A stretch of DNA of 64,000 nt from Gavia stellata (taxonomy: Eukaryota > Chordata > Aves > Gaviiformes > Gaviidae), in contig NC_082612.1 of assembly GCF_030936135.1 (NCBI RefSeq), positions 19,291,475 to 19,355,474 of the forward strand, written 5' to 3'. The notes below the pieces were generated by a model. That model was given only the letters and a program-made list of their open reading frames with translations, did not search any database and was not told where the DNA came from. Position numbers and translations under genes: made by a program. Below are positions 27,201 to 42,200 of this stretch, piece by piece. The first letter of the stretch is position 1. Each line of letters begins with the position of its first letter.

Positions 27201-30200
27201 AGAAAGATCTTTTAAGTCCCTTTGCTACCGGAGTGTTTGAAAAGAGGTCTTACTGTATAGGATAATCGTACTTCAGGCTTCTTTCTGTTTTAACTGGAAC
27301 AGCTGTCATCACACGTGAGGTCGTTTGCATAGCTAACAGAATATCTGTGCGGACAGGCTAGTGCTAGTAAGTTATCAGATTCTCATGTCAATAGTGTTTC
27401 TGCAATTCAGTTACATTTAGACCAGCAGTAGGTCTAAACCAGGATTCTACTCGTTCCTTGTATTAAAAAGACCAAATTAAGCTGAGCCAGATAAAATCCG
27501 ACTTACATCTGTCTGCTGCAGTAGCTCCCCACTGCCGTATCTTATGGATTCAATCCATATTCAGTTGCAAAGGCCAGATCCTAGCTACAAGAAATTGGAA
27601 GTAGTTCCAATGATATCCCTCAGCTGATGTTCCCCGATGACAGTGTTCCCCGATTTCTAACGTAATGACCTATGACAATAACCCCATAAACTTGAAGAGC
27701 AGCAAAAGAGCTGAAATAATTACAATTTTGGAAGGTCTATCTTGAGTTCTAGAAGGAACCTCTACAGGAGTAGCAAGCATCTTGCTTGAACTTTTGGAGC
27801 ATACATAGATAGTGTGACACCACAAAGGAACTACAAATCCTACACCACGCTAAATTTCAGTTAGTAACAACTGACGCTGAGGAGATGGAATGAAGGAAAA
27901 GAAAAGGTGTACAGTCACAGAAGCAGGTACTGAAAAAAATAGTTTTTCTGAAAAAGACAAAGCAGGTTGGCAAATTGTTTGGTTTTGAGAGATCTCAACA
28001 TGTTTCCAAGTTGTGCAATCTGCAATCCATGAAATGTTGAAACGCTTCAGCATTTCAACATGACTGTAGCTGCAGAACCAGGTGCCTAAACAACATGAAC
28101 TCCACTCAAGAGACAATTCCAGAATGGGATTCATTTTCCCAGATTACTTAAAGCAAAATCCAGATTCATCAAGCCAGAACTTGACATACTAAATTGCATC
28201 TGAAGTTCACTGGAATCAGCAACCATTTGTCTGTGTTCTACTTGGGAAACTTTCAGTTCAAACATCAATTCAATGTCAACTCTCCCTCTTGCCAAATCAA
28301 TTGCTTACTTGGCGCCTTGTTTCAAGAAGTATTTTGCTGTTAATGATATGCTTTTTTAATGGCTCACGTTACCTGGCAGGTGATCTTCTGATGCGGCCTT
28401 CTTGAGATGTAGAAGATTCTGAGCCTCTGAAGTTGCATTATTACGATTTAAGAGGTTCTGGGCTTCCTCATCTACAACGTCCAAAAGATACTGGACCACT
28501 TCATTGTGATCATCCTCGTCATAATAGTCATCATCTGGAAGCTCTGTTTCTAAAGAGAAATAGTATAAAATGACAAGTTTTCCCAATATAGGATGTTTTG
28601 GGGGAAAAAAAATTAAAGGGGCAGACACCATGGCGTTATTTCCAGCTGTTACCATGGCTTTCCTTCATTTCTCTCTAACGCAGAATCCGATTTCCATAAA
28701 TCTACTTCCAACATCAACTAATGCCTCTAAGCAGACCACACGACTTGGAGATATCGTCTAAAATTGACTGCCAGCCTAACATTGACTTATTTCAGCCTAT
28801 TCGACAATGCCTTAATTCTCTTGTACACTGAAGACTGAATAATGCTGTCCCCACCCTCACTGCCTCTTACCTGATTTGTCACTGTGTTTAGAAAAATCCG
28901 ACATCTGATTGGTAAAGCCAAGGGACAGTGCATCTCCAGATCCTGAGAGATTCATCAGTCCTTTTGTGTGACGGATATTGTTTTCCGTATTTGCCTGAGA
29001 AGGTCCTAGGATGCCATTGCCATTTACCTAAGAAAGCGAAGAACAGTACAAATTAATTCTTAAAGAGTCTGGCAATTTGTTGAAGCAGCAAGCAACCCTT
29101 AAAAAGTTCACCGCTCTACCTAGCAGCAAATAAAAAACCCTGTTCATATCGTATTGTCATCTGAGATAGCTGGGCAGCTTTTAGGTGCACTAGAAGTTTC
29201 ACACAAAAAGAGCAAATAAAAAAATTTTAAAGCAATAAGAAAAAACCCACATGATGATGAAGAAGGAACTACTGCAAGAGAACACATAGTAGTATTTAAC
29301 ATTATTATAACCCCTATAAAACATATGCAGGCTTCAATACTTCTGATCCCACAACACACCATTTCTCGGATAAAACAAAGGGGGGAAAAAAGAAAGAAAA
29401 CCATCCCGTAAATGTAACATGAGAGCATCTGCAGAAACTGGGAACAGAATGGAGTTTTCTGGATCACAGCTTTTCATCCTTCTCCTAAGACCCTTTTGTC
29501 TTTCGATAAAGCAGTCCCAAAGAAAGCGACGATCAACTCAGAAAACTTGCATATTTATTACGAACACTGCTTATTCACATCAACTGACGACAGTGGGTTT
29601 GCATACTTTCATTAACAGATTGGCTCATTTATTTCTTCATTTAAAAAATGTGTGTAAAGTAGATCCTTTTCTCTGGTTAATGATAATAGGCAAAATAGAG
29701 GAATATTCACCTTGGGCCCATAAGCATCAGCTGTCTTTTCTGTTTTATCACAGGGATCACCACAGGAACAGCCTAAACAAAAACGGGAAGAAACAACAAG
29801 TTCACAGCAACTTTTTCACAGAAATTAAATTAGCCCACATCAATTACTTTTATAAAAGAAACAAGGTATTTAATATTATGTTACAAAATGAATAACGTTT
29901 CTGCCTGCCTGGTTACTGGGCATTGCCAAACTTACATCTGTGGACTACATAACGGTTTTTTGAAGGTTACGTTCAATGGGATCAGAAAGCATGAAGGCTA
30001 ATACAAGTAACCAACTCTAAGCAAAGAGAAATGTTGATAAACAGCTTAACAACATACAGTGGAAACATCCACCTTTGGGAAACAGGGCACGATTCCCATT
30101 CCCTTTCCCTTGAAATGTACAAAATACAACCCCGCAATCACCTGTCACTAACTTTTTCTTTTTTTTTAAACATCATCTGACATCTGGGTCCTTGTTCAAA

Positions 30201-33200
30201 GGTACCCTTCCCTTCTTGGTAAAGAAAAGAGTGATGCTACGATATCAGAGAGCACCGTCTATCCTAGACATCCTATTACTAGTATAATAAATGAGGCAAA
30301 GTGGAACTAGTAGATGCTATATACCTAGCTACCAGTGAAGTTCTGGATTTTCATATACATTACGCTTTTACCAATGACAAAACTCGTAGATGAAATAACT
30401 AAAGGCGAAGAGTAAGCTTATATCTTGTCGTGAACCTATGAATGACAAGTCATCTACAGGGAGGGAGTTTTAAGTGGGGTCTTCCAAGATTTGGTTACAG
30501 GGCCTGTTCCTAAACGACTAAGTTTTTTGAAACAAAACGTGTGGCATACTTGGAAAGTATGTGAGCAACACTAAACTGTAAGAGCTGCAATAATTTCGTA
30601 AGGCAAGATCAATACCCAAAGTTATCTAGATACATTAAAGGAAGCATGAAAAACAAGACCATCACGAATCAAGACAAACGCAAAGTGCCACATTTCAAAG
30701 AAAAAGCAAATGCTTAAGATGGTAAGTAACCGCCTAAGCAGTTGCTCTGCGCAGAAGCAAACGTAGGTGGTAAAGGATCCTGCGTCTAAGTGAGTGAACA
30801 AGGAACTATTTAGCAAAAGGAAGTTAATCTCACTTGGGATGCAATAGCAGGAATGCTGTCTGCACAACCCTGGAAATAATTCTTCCTGGCTGCTTGGCAC
30901 TGGTGAGCCTCACCCGATGCCGTGTGTGTGACCTGAAGCACCACACTTGAAGATGTAAACAAACTGGAGGGGAGCAATAAAAATCACTTTGGGCTCTTTT
31001 GGTCTTGAAAAAGAGACCACCAACGGGAGACCTGATGCCCTTTCAAAGGTAACAAATTGGTATTTTTATGCCTGATCAGAGGAAACATTATTATTAATAA
31101 CAATTATGATTATTATAATTAATGGATGGATTTTTTTCTTTAACTCCTCAAAAGACTTAGGCTTGATATTAGAGAGAATTTCTAAACTACAAGAGAAATG
31201 GAATCATAAAGAGACTATTGTTGAATCTCTTTTCGTGGAGCTTTCAAAAGAAAGATCAAGCCAACACTCGCTGGAGCTGATCTCAGTAAAGTGAGTTCTA
31301 GTGCAGCACTGGACTAGGATGGTATCTTAAGGCCCGTATCAGTTCTTTCATTTTTATAAACACGTGTATTTCACTTGCAAGAAGTAAGCAAGCAGATCTT
31401 ACCATTAGCTTTCACTGGCCATGGACTTGAGCTATCGAGACTTTTGGATTTTGGAAGCACTGCATGACCATCTCTATGAAAAGAAATGTTGACAGCAATT
31501 TTTATTAAAAAAAATACATAAATCATGGTAATCATCAGATATTGCTGTAAATATGTACTATCAGTAAAACTGCTAATCGTGCTTTCTATTACAACGGTTT
31601 TGGAACACTTAAAATACTCAGTGAGAGAGGGTGGGAAGGAGAAAGGGAGAGAGGAAGCAAAGAATGGCAGGGATGGCTGGAAGACTTCAATAACGAAGCA
31701 AACGTTTCTGTCCCAGGTAAATATTACAAGAGAGTAATCTGGAAAGCTTTGTAGACTGCTGTATTGCCATAAAAGAAGCAGCAGGGATCAGTGAAAATAC
31801 AGTGGTGCACCGGGATCTGTGCCATAGGGTTTTGACATTCACCAGTGTGCTGGGACATCCATGTGACGGTAGAACTATTTAAGCGTGAAACAACATTTTA
31901 TCTCCTTTTTATGATTATAGAAGCCTCAGTAACAGTTATAAGAAAAAGGAGTAATTTTATTTGAATAACCTGTGTCATATTTTGAAAATGGTAGTTTGAG
32001 CACTTGCACTTCATAGCTGGTCACAGCCTTGTCTTCCCCAGAACCTCAAAGTACAGTAAGTACTAAGTTCCCTTCTGCTCCGCTGAAGCACAAAAACTGC
32101 GAATACGCAGACCCTTTTTGTGGCACCTCCATAACATGCCACCTAGTACCACTCCGGTGAATTAGCTGTCATAGCAGGAACATGTTTTACCCATCTACTC
32201 ATACAATCATGCAAGAAAAACAAAAAGTACAGGGAAGCATTTGCTTCCAAAAGATACCTGGTCGCTTTGAGCACCACTTTTGGAAGGTATGTTTCCAGCA
32301 TTCTTTTGGCTTCTTTCAGAGTCATTCCCTGTGTGCTTACTCCATTAATGTAATGGATAATATCTAGTGCACGGAGACTCTCCTCTCTGGCAGCAACTGA
32401 TTTGGGCAGAATGTCACTAATATATACAACTTGGTAAAGGCTGTCATGACCTCCTGATAACAACAAACCTTTGCAGGAAAAAGAGAAAAAAAAATAATAA
32501 AAAATCCAGTTCATTCTCTGTAACTGAAGGGAATAATTTTGCTTTAGAACAAAAAGCAGTATACTTCTGTGTTACCTAGCTCCTCCTTATGGCACGTTAG
32601 TGTAATATCAGGCAGTAAATGAGGCAACACTGGCATCTTCGGTAACTCCAAAACACGCCCTAGCACTAATCTGACAGTCTTTGGGGCAGCGCGGAGAAAG
32701 TTTACTGCATCGGTGTGACTCATGTTAGTGACATCAATGTCATTAACCTGCAAAAATATAAGCAACAGAGAACTCCTTGTTAGGTTCCAAGTAAAAAAGT
32801 TAGCATTACTGCGGAAACATTTATTACTGTTCCTATTGTTGACATTTGACATTGAAGGACAAAACAATAGATGCTTTATCAACAGCAGTTGCGGTTAATC
32901 ATACTTACCCCCAAGGAGACAGAACACATAAATGTAACTGAATTTTTGCAAGTGAAAAAACAAGTTTAGAGTCCAAATGTCAAAATGTTAAACAATCTGA
33001 GGAGGTACATTATTTTACTGTTCCTATTTAAAAAATTGGAATGCTATAATTACATAGGCCAACACCTGAATGTCTGACTCACAACCTAATGCAATTTGAC
33101 TTGTATTTGCCTACCTTTATTAAGGTTTAATAGTATTCAGCAGTGCTTCAGTGTCCTGATCTAGCAATGACTCACAGGCGTGCTCTGTGTTATGCACTTT

Positions 33201-36200
33201 GTCACTATTGCTCACAGTCTCTGTAAGCCTAAAGGCAAGTTTTCAGTCGATCAGAAACTAATACTATAAGGGACGGGATGCCATCCAGAGTGACCTGGAT
33301 AAGCTCGAGAAATGGGACCACGTGAACGTCATGAGGTTCAACAAGGCCAAGTGCAAGGTCCCACACTCAGATTGGGGCAACCCTGGTATCAATACAGGCT
33401 GGGGGATGAAGGGATTGAGAGCAGCCCTGTGAGAAGGACGTGGGGGTACTGGTGGATGAAAAGCTGGACAGGAGCTGGCAGTGTGTGCTCGCAGCCCGGA
33501 AAGCCAACCGTATCCTGGGCTGCATCAAAAGCGGCATGGCCAGCAGGTCGGGGGAGGTGATTCTGCCCCTCTGCTCCGCTCTGATGAGACCCCACCTGCA
33601 GTACTGCATCCAGCTCTGGAGTCCTCAGCACAGGAAAGGCATGGACCTGTTGGAGTGGGTCCAGAGGAGACCACAAAAATCATCAGAGGAGAGGTGTTCC
33701 ACTCCTCTGAGGACAGGCTGAGAGAGTTGGGATTGTTCAGCTTAGAGAAGAGAAGGCTCCAGGGAGACCTGGTTGCAGCCTTTCAATACTTACAGGGGGC
33801 TTATAAGAAAGATGGGGACAAACTTTTAGTAGGGCCTGTTGATAGGACAAGGGGTAATGGTTTTAAACTAAAAAAGGGTAGATTCAGACTAAATATAAAG
33901 AAGAAATTTGTTACAATGAAGGTGGTGAGACACTGGCACAGGTTGCCCCGGGAGGTGGTAGATGCCCCATGCCTGGAAGCATTCAAGGTCAGGTTGGATG
34001 GGGCTCTGAGCAACCTGATCTGGTTGAAGATGTCACTGCTTACAGCAGGGGGGTTGGACTATATGGCCGTTAAAGGTCTCTTCCAACCTAAACCATTCTA
34101 TGATTCTCCGATGAACATCTGTACTACATGATACGTACCTGGTAAACTCTTGTGCAGCAAATCTCTTAAAATTTATTTCCTAACAGTATGCTAGCCATAG
34201 ATGTATTTGACCAACAACTTCTCCACATATTTGAGCTTATTTAATCTTAATCAATGAACACTTTTCTCTTTAAACCATTTTTTGCCATCATGAATAGTGG
34301 TGGCACATGTGCCTAGCTGTGGAACACACCATAACTCCCTTCAGCAATCTTCTCACGTGTTTTCATACTTGTGTTTCTTTTGTCCAAGTGCTATCAAATT
34401 ATGCCTCTAAGAAAGTGCACGTCTTTGTTCCTTAACCACATTTACTCTGGCCCACAACAGAGTTCACTTTTTTCTTTTTTGACTCAAAGTTGTCCTTTTC
34501 ATGCAATCCCTGTATCTGAAAACATTAATTCTCTCACTTTTATCAGTCGGTCTCCAGGTCGTAGTCTCCCATCACTTTTGGCAGGATCCTGAACAATGTC
34601 ATGAATGTAGCAGCCAACGTTATCGTTACCTTTGGTCACTGTAAAACCCAGACTACCCTTTTCTGACTTTGTCATAGTGACTCGGAGCTCTGCTTCCTAG
34701 GGGAAGAAAACACAGACAGAAGTAATTTAAACGCTTTACCGAATTTAAGGCAGTTAGAAATAGACAACTGATTTACCTATTGGTTTAAGTGGAACACAAG
34801 CCTGGACGGTACCAAGACATGTGTCTTAGCAGGCTCAGCCTAACTGCTTCAAGTAAACACCTCTAATGAATGCAGGTGGACTACTTTTGCATGGAGCTAT
34901 CCTTGGGCCAAAGCCCTACGACCTAAACAAAACTGTGAAGGCACACGCCAAAACTGACACTTTATTTTACCCTCAATTAGCTGCCATATCTAAAAAAGGC
35001 TCTGTATTTTTCAAATAAGACAACACATCAGGAATTATTCAACAGAAGAAAGTAGGTGAACGTATTTTCCTACAGCGAGATACAATACCCTAGCTTATCT
35101 CGGAACTGAACACGTGGCCATGTTTTGCCTATTTCAAGTTGCATGAATTTTGATTTGAACGATACAGATCTGCCTCATTTGCACAGAAACTCACAGAGCA
35201 CCAGGAAGGTTTGAGAAAAACGTCTAAAGAAGGGACTAAGAAAAGGACAGTTTGTTTCTTCTCAAAATGGAGTATGGGCTACAATAGCTTTGTAACCTGA
35301 AAGACCCTCACAAGTGAGACATATCAAGGCTCAATTTCCATTTTTTTCCGTCTGTGAAGAGATTATGTATGGATACGGAAGCAGAAGTCCCTTCTGATAC
35401 ACAACGCATTTCTGGGGTGGCAAGAAGCTATCTCAGAAGAGTCTCAAAAATACGCTGCATTTTGCAGCGGAGCAGAAAGTTTTTGGGATTCATAGATATA
35501 AATGCAGCAAAGAACAGGGTGTCCTGATGTCCCTGCTGCCCCGACTTGGCCTCTGACCTCTGAACAACCACACAGAAAACTAACAGGGCAGAAGCGAGAT
35601 AGCTGCCATTTAAGCTTTGACTGAGTACATGGTTTAGAGGTAGGTAAGTATTTAATGCCAAGTTTTCCAGGCTGAAATGACACACAAAATAGACGTATAC
35701 GCATCTACCTGTGTACACGTGGATGCCTCCACGTTCACAGAGGAAAACGCACCAACTCCTCAAGAGCCCAGACAGAAAATGCCTGCAGACATTTGTATGA
35801 GCAGCTGCAGTTCATGGGTTACAAATGGCACGTGTGTGTGTGCCATTTATAAGGCACACACCCAGGTTAGCGCGAGTATAACCTAAAAGTCTCCCATTTA
35901 TAAATTAATATGCCTAACTTCTATCCAATTCACTCCCCATACCACGGCTAAAACAACTTCCAGTTGGCCACAGCAGTAGGTACATTTATGCTACTGAAAG
36001 ACAGAAATAGTAAATTACTGGCTCATATTCTTCACCACTTTTTTCCAACTGGCTGAGTAATGAATCCATTCCTCCCAGGTGCGGAGTCAGCTCAGAAGCA
36101 GGAGCAGCGTAACAGTCATTTATTAAAACGGATGTGGTAACATCAGGAACAGTTCTACAGGTTGGGATCAATGGCAAATCCAATGGCAGATTACTACAGA

Positions 36201-39200
36201 TAAACAAGCAAAAAACAAGGATCAGCTTGTACAACATGGCTGTCACCCATAAATGAATATATGGACCAATATTAACTTTATGCAGATCTAAAAAGCAAAA
36301 CAAAAAAACCTATTTCTGTCAACAGCTCCAATAAACTACTTTTGTAAACACCTTCTGCAATATTACGAGGATCATTATAAACAGCATACCTGTCCTCAAG
36401 CTCTGACTTGCTAGGAGCCTCTTGATCGGAATATAAGATGGTGCGAACAGCCTCCTCCTGACCACCGTGTGCCTCATACTGACTATGTGCCTGTGTCATA
36501 GCTTCATCTGAAGTTTGGTACAGCGCAGAACTCCAGCCAAGGCCCACCTGGGCTGGTGAGTCTATCACCTCCTCGTCACCACTCCTGCTGCTGTCGCTGT
36601 AGCTGTCTCTTCTAGAGGGAGATTTTAGCCTTTTCTTGCTCAGATCAGCAGTTTCATTTTCATCTGAGCTGTCACCTTGTTCTCCATTTGTCGGACCAGA
36701 AACCTCTCTGCTGACATCTGGAAATACTTGTTGGGGTGAATGGATGGGAGTCTACAGAGAGCAAGGACATTTGATTCATCAAACTCCAGTTCTGATGACA
36801 AAAGGAAGTTGCAAAGACTGCATAAAATTACCAAAAGCAGTTAGTCCATGGCTCCTTCCATTTAGATGTTGCCTCAACTGTGTAAACGTATCACAGCACA
36901 GTTCCACCAAGTTCAACGCAACTTGGCCAAGACAAAGCGTGCAAAACTTTGAAACATATACTGCTAAAGAACTGCAAATTAATCCAAGGAAAACAAATAT
37001 ACTCTTGGCTTTAGCCTCGGAGAGCCTACTAACAGATGCCTTTAAGCTATGCCCAGCAGTCATCTAGGCAATTACCATGAAATCCCTTCCAACCAGAACA
37101 CACTGCTGACAGTTACAGTGCAACTCAAGTCAAACTATTCTCACACGGGGGGAAACAGGGAAGCTTTCAAGCAAAAAGCTACATAACAGACTACAAAAAC
37201 TATGATAATTTATGCCAAATTGAGACTGTTCAGCCAAGTTATTAACTCCCGTGAGAACGAAAAACAGTTTTGCCAATAATCACACATTCCCAAGAGTGAT
37301 GTCAGCTAGCAGACGCACGAAGTTTAAAAGCTTCATCTATGCTTTTATGGCCAAATTCTTGTGTTCACAAACACACCGATCTGCGATAATGTTCTAAACA
37401 AAAACTGTCATTTGTTTATTAGTTTTTCTCTTCTTCTAATACATGCGCTGTTTTATTAAAGTTATTCCGTACTACAAACAGGTTCATAACAGGACTAGTT
37501 ATTGCTATTATTAGTTTGTTCAGTTGCTTATCTCTTACTCCAATTTTAACTTCACTTAAATTTGTATTTGCACATTTAAGTTTCTGTCATCAATCTTGAA
37601 TGGCTTTTATTGTTTGAAATGATATTAAAATAACTTAAATTGAAGACTTGTCTCCATTAGTTTTACTCTTTCCTGTATTATGGAAAGCCTACTTTTCAGG
37701 CAAATTCCCCTCTACATTTTCTTTTGCTGAAACACCTTTAATTTCCGCCTCTTCCAAGTATCCCCAAATGGCCTTCTGTTCTTTCGATTTACTTAATGGA
37801 GCGTTTTGAAAATATTCTTTGGGACACCTCTAATTTCCAAGTAAGTAAATATGGCAATCTTTCCCCTGGTTTTACATGCATCAAAACCAGACAAACTGGT
37901 GTTTTGCAGAATGTTCTTCACATACATTACAAAAAGCCAATTTCTATTTGACATCAACTTCAAACTATTGGGCTGCAAAGCAACCCCCGGCACAGAAACA
38001 GTGTATTAAGCCGATTTCCCATGTCTTAAGCCACAAAATGGAGGGGAAAAAAAAAAAAAATCATTAAAGCCCTGCATTCTTTTCACATTTCCACAAAATT
38101 CTTGGTACACTCCTGAGGGATTTACTATAAGAACCACATTTCTGTGAGCACCCTCCCCATCTTTCCATCTGCATCTGGCATTTAACTAACCCACCCACCA
38201 GATTATATGATCCTTCAAATAGCAATTTAATAAAAAACCCCAAAAAATCATATGCCATACACCTTACCAACAAAGAAGGATCGATGTCTGGTAGTATACC
38301 AGATGGTGGCCGACAAAGGAGAAGAGAGACTTCTGGAGATGTTCCCCTCAGAGCAGAGATGACTTCCTATGGTCACAGTGGGATTCATTGTTAGACGCAG
38401 ACCCCCAAGACTTCAGGACTACCGCAGCATGACTTTCGCTACTAAGATACAAACCTGCTGGGATAAACCCTTTAGCGATGCCCCATTCACTTTCAGAATG
38501 ACATCCCCAATTTCTATCTGCCCACTTTCTGCGGCGGGCTGCCCAGGGAAGAGCTTTTTCACCCTCACAATAGTTGAGCCCAGTTGCTCTGGGGTAAGGT
38601 TATCTTCACGGCAGAAACTGAACCCAAGGCCTGAGCTATTCTTCAACAGCTTCACCTCAAATGTGTTCTCTGCAAAAGAAACATTAATTTGTTATTTCCT
38701 ACAGCACGCTGGCCCTGAAAAAAAAGTGGCTGGCGCTCTTACTCCAGACACGACAATGCACACTCTCCCCCTCATAGGGTTCTTCCACTTTACTGAACAC
38801 AAGTGTTATCTAAAAGATCCCTCCAGCTTAAAGAGGACAAAAAGCTGACTGTGACTTCTCAGTCTGCTAGCTTGCCCTGACAACATCCACACTATACAGA
38901 AAGCCAGGGTGTCTCCAAAATACTGTTCCCCAGGAAGTCCATTAAGGAGCCTGTTAAAGCACAGAGTGACACAACCTTTCTGGCCACTGATCAGACATTA
39001 GCGAGAGCGGCAACTGGAGTTCCCGGCAGACAGAATAAATCCCATGCAGGAAGACCAAAAGGTATCTGCAGCGGTTTCCCCATCTGGGTAGGCTTCCCTC
39101 CACTTTCACAGGTCTCCAGCGAGAGAAGCTGAAATACGCCAACCTCTAGACAGCTACACAAATCCCTCTTCTCTCTTCACCCAGCTCTTGATGTCTTCTC

Positions 39201-42200
39201 TCACCTAAACAGGAACAGCAGGACCTACAGAAGCTCTCATTTATATATGAGTATCTTAACCTCCCCTTGGCACTCCTTAGCAGCACCAGAGATAGCAGCA
39301 CCCCTTTTACTCCAACCTCGCTACAGCCCTGGCCTGGAAGGCTGGTGAAATTGGGAAACAACAAGGAACAGCGAGAGAGCAAACAGTTAATAGTGACTAA
39401 ACAAAGTTACCAAGATGTGAAAGGAAATCTTAAAAACAAACGCAACAGCACAAAAAGGAAGAGACTGCATTATGTGCAGGGACTCGGTACAGATGCCTAC
39501 CAGCTCTTTCTCCTGTCTTTCTATTCTATTGAAGAAAAATATTATAAAAACTAAAGGATGCTTTGAAAGTTCAGACAATAGTCCTCTGTGACCTGACCTG
39601 CAGTGACAAAGCTGTAATCTTTGGCATTTGTAGTTTTTGTCGCTGGTTTCTCCTGTGGCTCACATTGCCCCACCTGATTTGGAGGCGTGCATTGTGGTGT
39701 TACCGGAGCATGAACCTTGGCCACTGAAAGCTGACCTTTTTCCAACAGCAGATGCACCACCTAAAGAGATGAAACATTCTCCAGTTAACTGGCAGCGGTC
39801 ATGGAGACAGCACAGTCTAGACTATATGTTTCTTTCTAACTTGTCAGGGTCCTAAGTTTTACAGCAGCAAACTTTATAGACCCCTCCCTCCCCATATACC
39901 CTCCATTTGTTCCTTATTTTAAGGGCTGTACGTGACAACCTCCAAAATACATTAATGGACCTGCAAGATACTTGCCGACACAGAGTAAGAAAGGGTTTTC
40001 TTCCAAAAAGGCTGTGAGAGGGTTAAGAAATGTCAAAGATAGTGTCATTTTCACATGCGTACAGGGAATGGAGCGAAAAGCATTTTATAAAGTGAGCACA
40101 AATAGTAGTCCTTAGGAGGTCTGAATGGGTACATTCACTGGCTATTTTCAGGTGTGCACATACTGCCACATATGAAGCGGCCGCCATAAATAGCACTACT
40201 AAACGAGGAGACACCATTGACAGAGTCAAATGCTATCCAAAAAGGCCAAGACTCAAGTAAAGCTACTGACACAGCATGCAAACACAGCTGCATATACAGA
40301 GGCCCTTGGGGACCCGTCTGTAGCGTGCTGCTACAGCTGCTTTCCAAGCCGTGCATCTAGACTTCCTTCCTATGAAGCCTAAGGACAAGGAGAAACCAAT
40401 TCCATGCAGACCTCGAATTTCACTAGGGTGGGCAGCGAGACTCGAGGCCCAGAAAGCCAAGGAGTCCAAGAAAGCACACGTAAAACAACCAGGACACTGG
40501 GGAGAATTCCACTCTTCAGGTTCCTTTACCACTTTTCACTCATAAAGATCTGGTTTACTACAGATAGGAGTAGAACCAGCACCAGTGTCTTACCTGCCCA
40601 GTGTTTCTCAGCGTTTCAACAGCTTGCTTATGGGTAGCACCTTCCAAACTAATCCCATTGACGGAGAGTACACGGTCACCTACAAATGATCGATTAACAA
40701 TTTAAGAAAAAGTAGGCAGAACATCATCTATAAAATGTACACGACGCACAGAAACCTTCAAGTCTCAGCTAACAAGGACAGTTATTGAAGTAAATCCTCC
40801 TTCCGCTCCACACTCCGAGTCAAGAAGAGAACTTTGCAACTAAACTATACGGTTGGACTCGATGACCTTAAAGATCTTTTCCAACTTAAATGATTCTATG
40901 GGATAACTCCACGTCAAAGCTAGTGTTAACCATCAGCGTGATAGCCCGCCACAAAGCTCAGACTCTTTATTAAAACCAAATCTTAGTCTACAGTGGGAAT
41001 TCTCACTTCAGTAAAGAATTCGACCTAGCTTACAGACAAGAAAAGCCGTAACAATTACAGTGATTTTTTGTATTGAGTTGCTCAGCGTGCCAAGCAAGGC
41101 GGCCACAAATAATACAGAGCCCCTCTCTCTCCATGGCTGGAACAGAGAAGTGTGCTCTATTAACATCGGCTGCATTAGGAAAAAAAAAATAAACAACCTG
41201 CAGCCTATCTCCTATTTTTCCCCTCCACAGTCTCAGCAGTTTTCTGTTGGTTCTCCAGTTGTTCCACACTTTTTTTTTAATCTTGGCCTGCAGAATCAGT
41301 CCTCAAGGCAATATTTAAAATGACAACTGCAAGTGCAGTAGCTTGGAAAAACAGCTCTTCTTCCCAGTGAAAAAGGTACAACGAAAGGAAGCCAACAGAA
41401 TTCCTAGCTCCTAGGCCACAGCGTATCGTCACGTCCACCACAGGCAGTTATCTGCCCTTTTTTCACATTGAGAGTCCCAACTGAAAAAAGTGAAATACTA
41501 CCTTTTTCTATTCTGCCATCTGCTTCAGCTGCTCCCTTAGGAATAATCGCTTTCACATAAATACCACCGTGCCTTATGCTAGTATTTACACCGCCCTAAA
41601 CAGAAAGCAAAAAATAGGATTTGTTAGTCTTTTTGCAGTTAGAATACTTGGGAATTAAACACAGTGTCACACAAGGAAAACTGTACTCAGGAAGCACTTG
41701 GGCTACTGGCACGTAAAAAGAACAGCCAAACTATCAACACCAAAATGTTACGCAAAGCATGTTTTCACAGCAGTGCAATTTATTACGAATGAAATTGGGG
41801 TGGGAAGATTGTAAAAACACGATGCATCGCAATGCAAATGCACCCAAAACAAACCAATGTCCTTCAGCAGAAACATGTCTGCATTATGCCGGACTTCACA
41901 TGCTTGCACGCGTATCAAAGCTCAGAGATGTGTGACAGCACAGCATGCCAAAGCAGAAGATGCATACCCATGCAGTGTCCTACTCCAATACACCCTCGCT
42001 GATGTAAGAGGAAACTAAGGAGCGCTTTAAGTTTGAAGGTCTAAGCTGAAAAAATCTGCTCAAGCTCAAATGGTATTGGTTTTGGAGGGCCTTAGCCTTT
42101 CTGCTCATGGCAGGGCGGGTTGGACTAGATGATCTTTAAAGGTCCCTTCCAACCCAAAGCATTGTATGATTCGGGCTCACTGCTGCACTATCAGCGCTCC

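Noticed and set aside
33312..34131. Several frames on both strands up to 216 codons
   Set aside because: All derive from one CR1 fragment on the plus strand with frameshifts.
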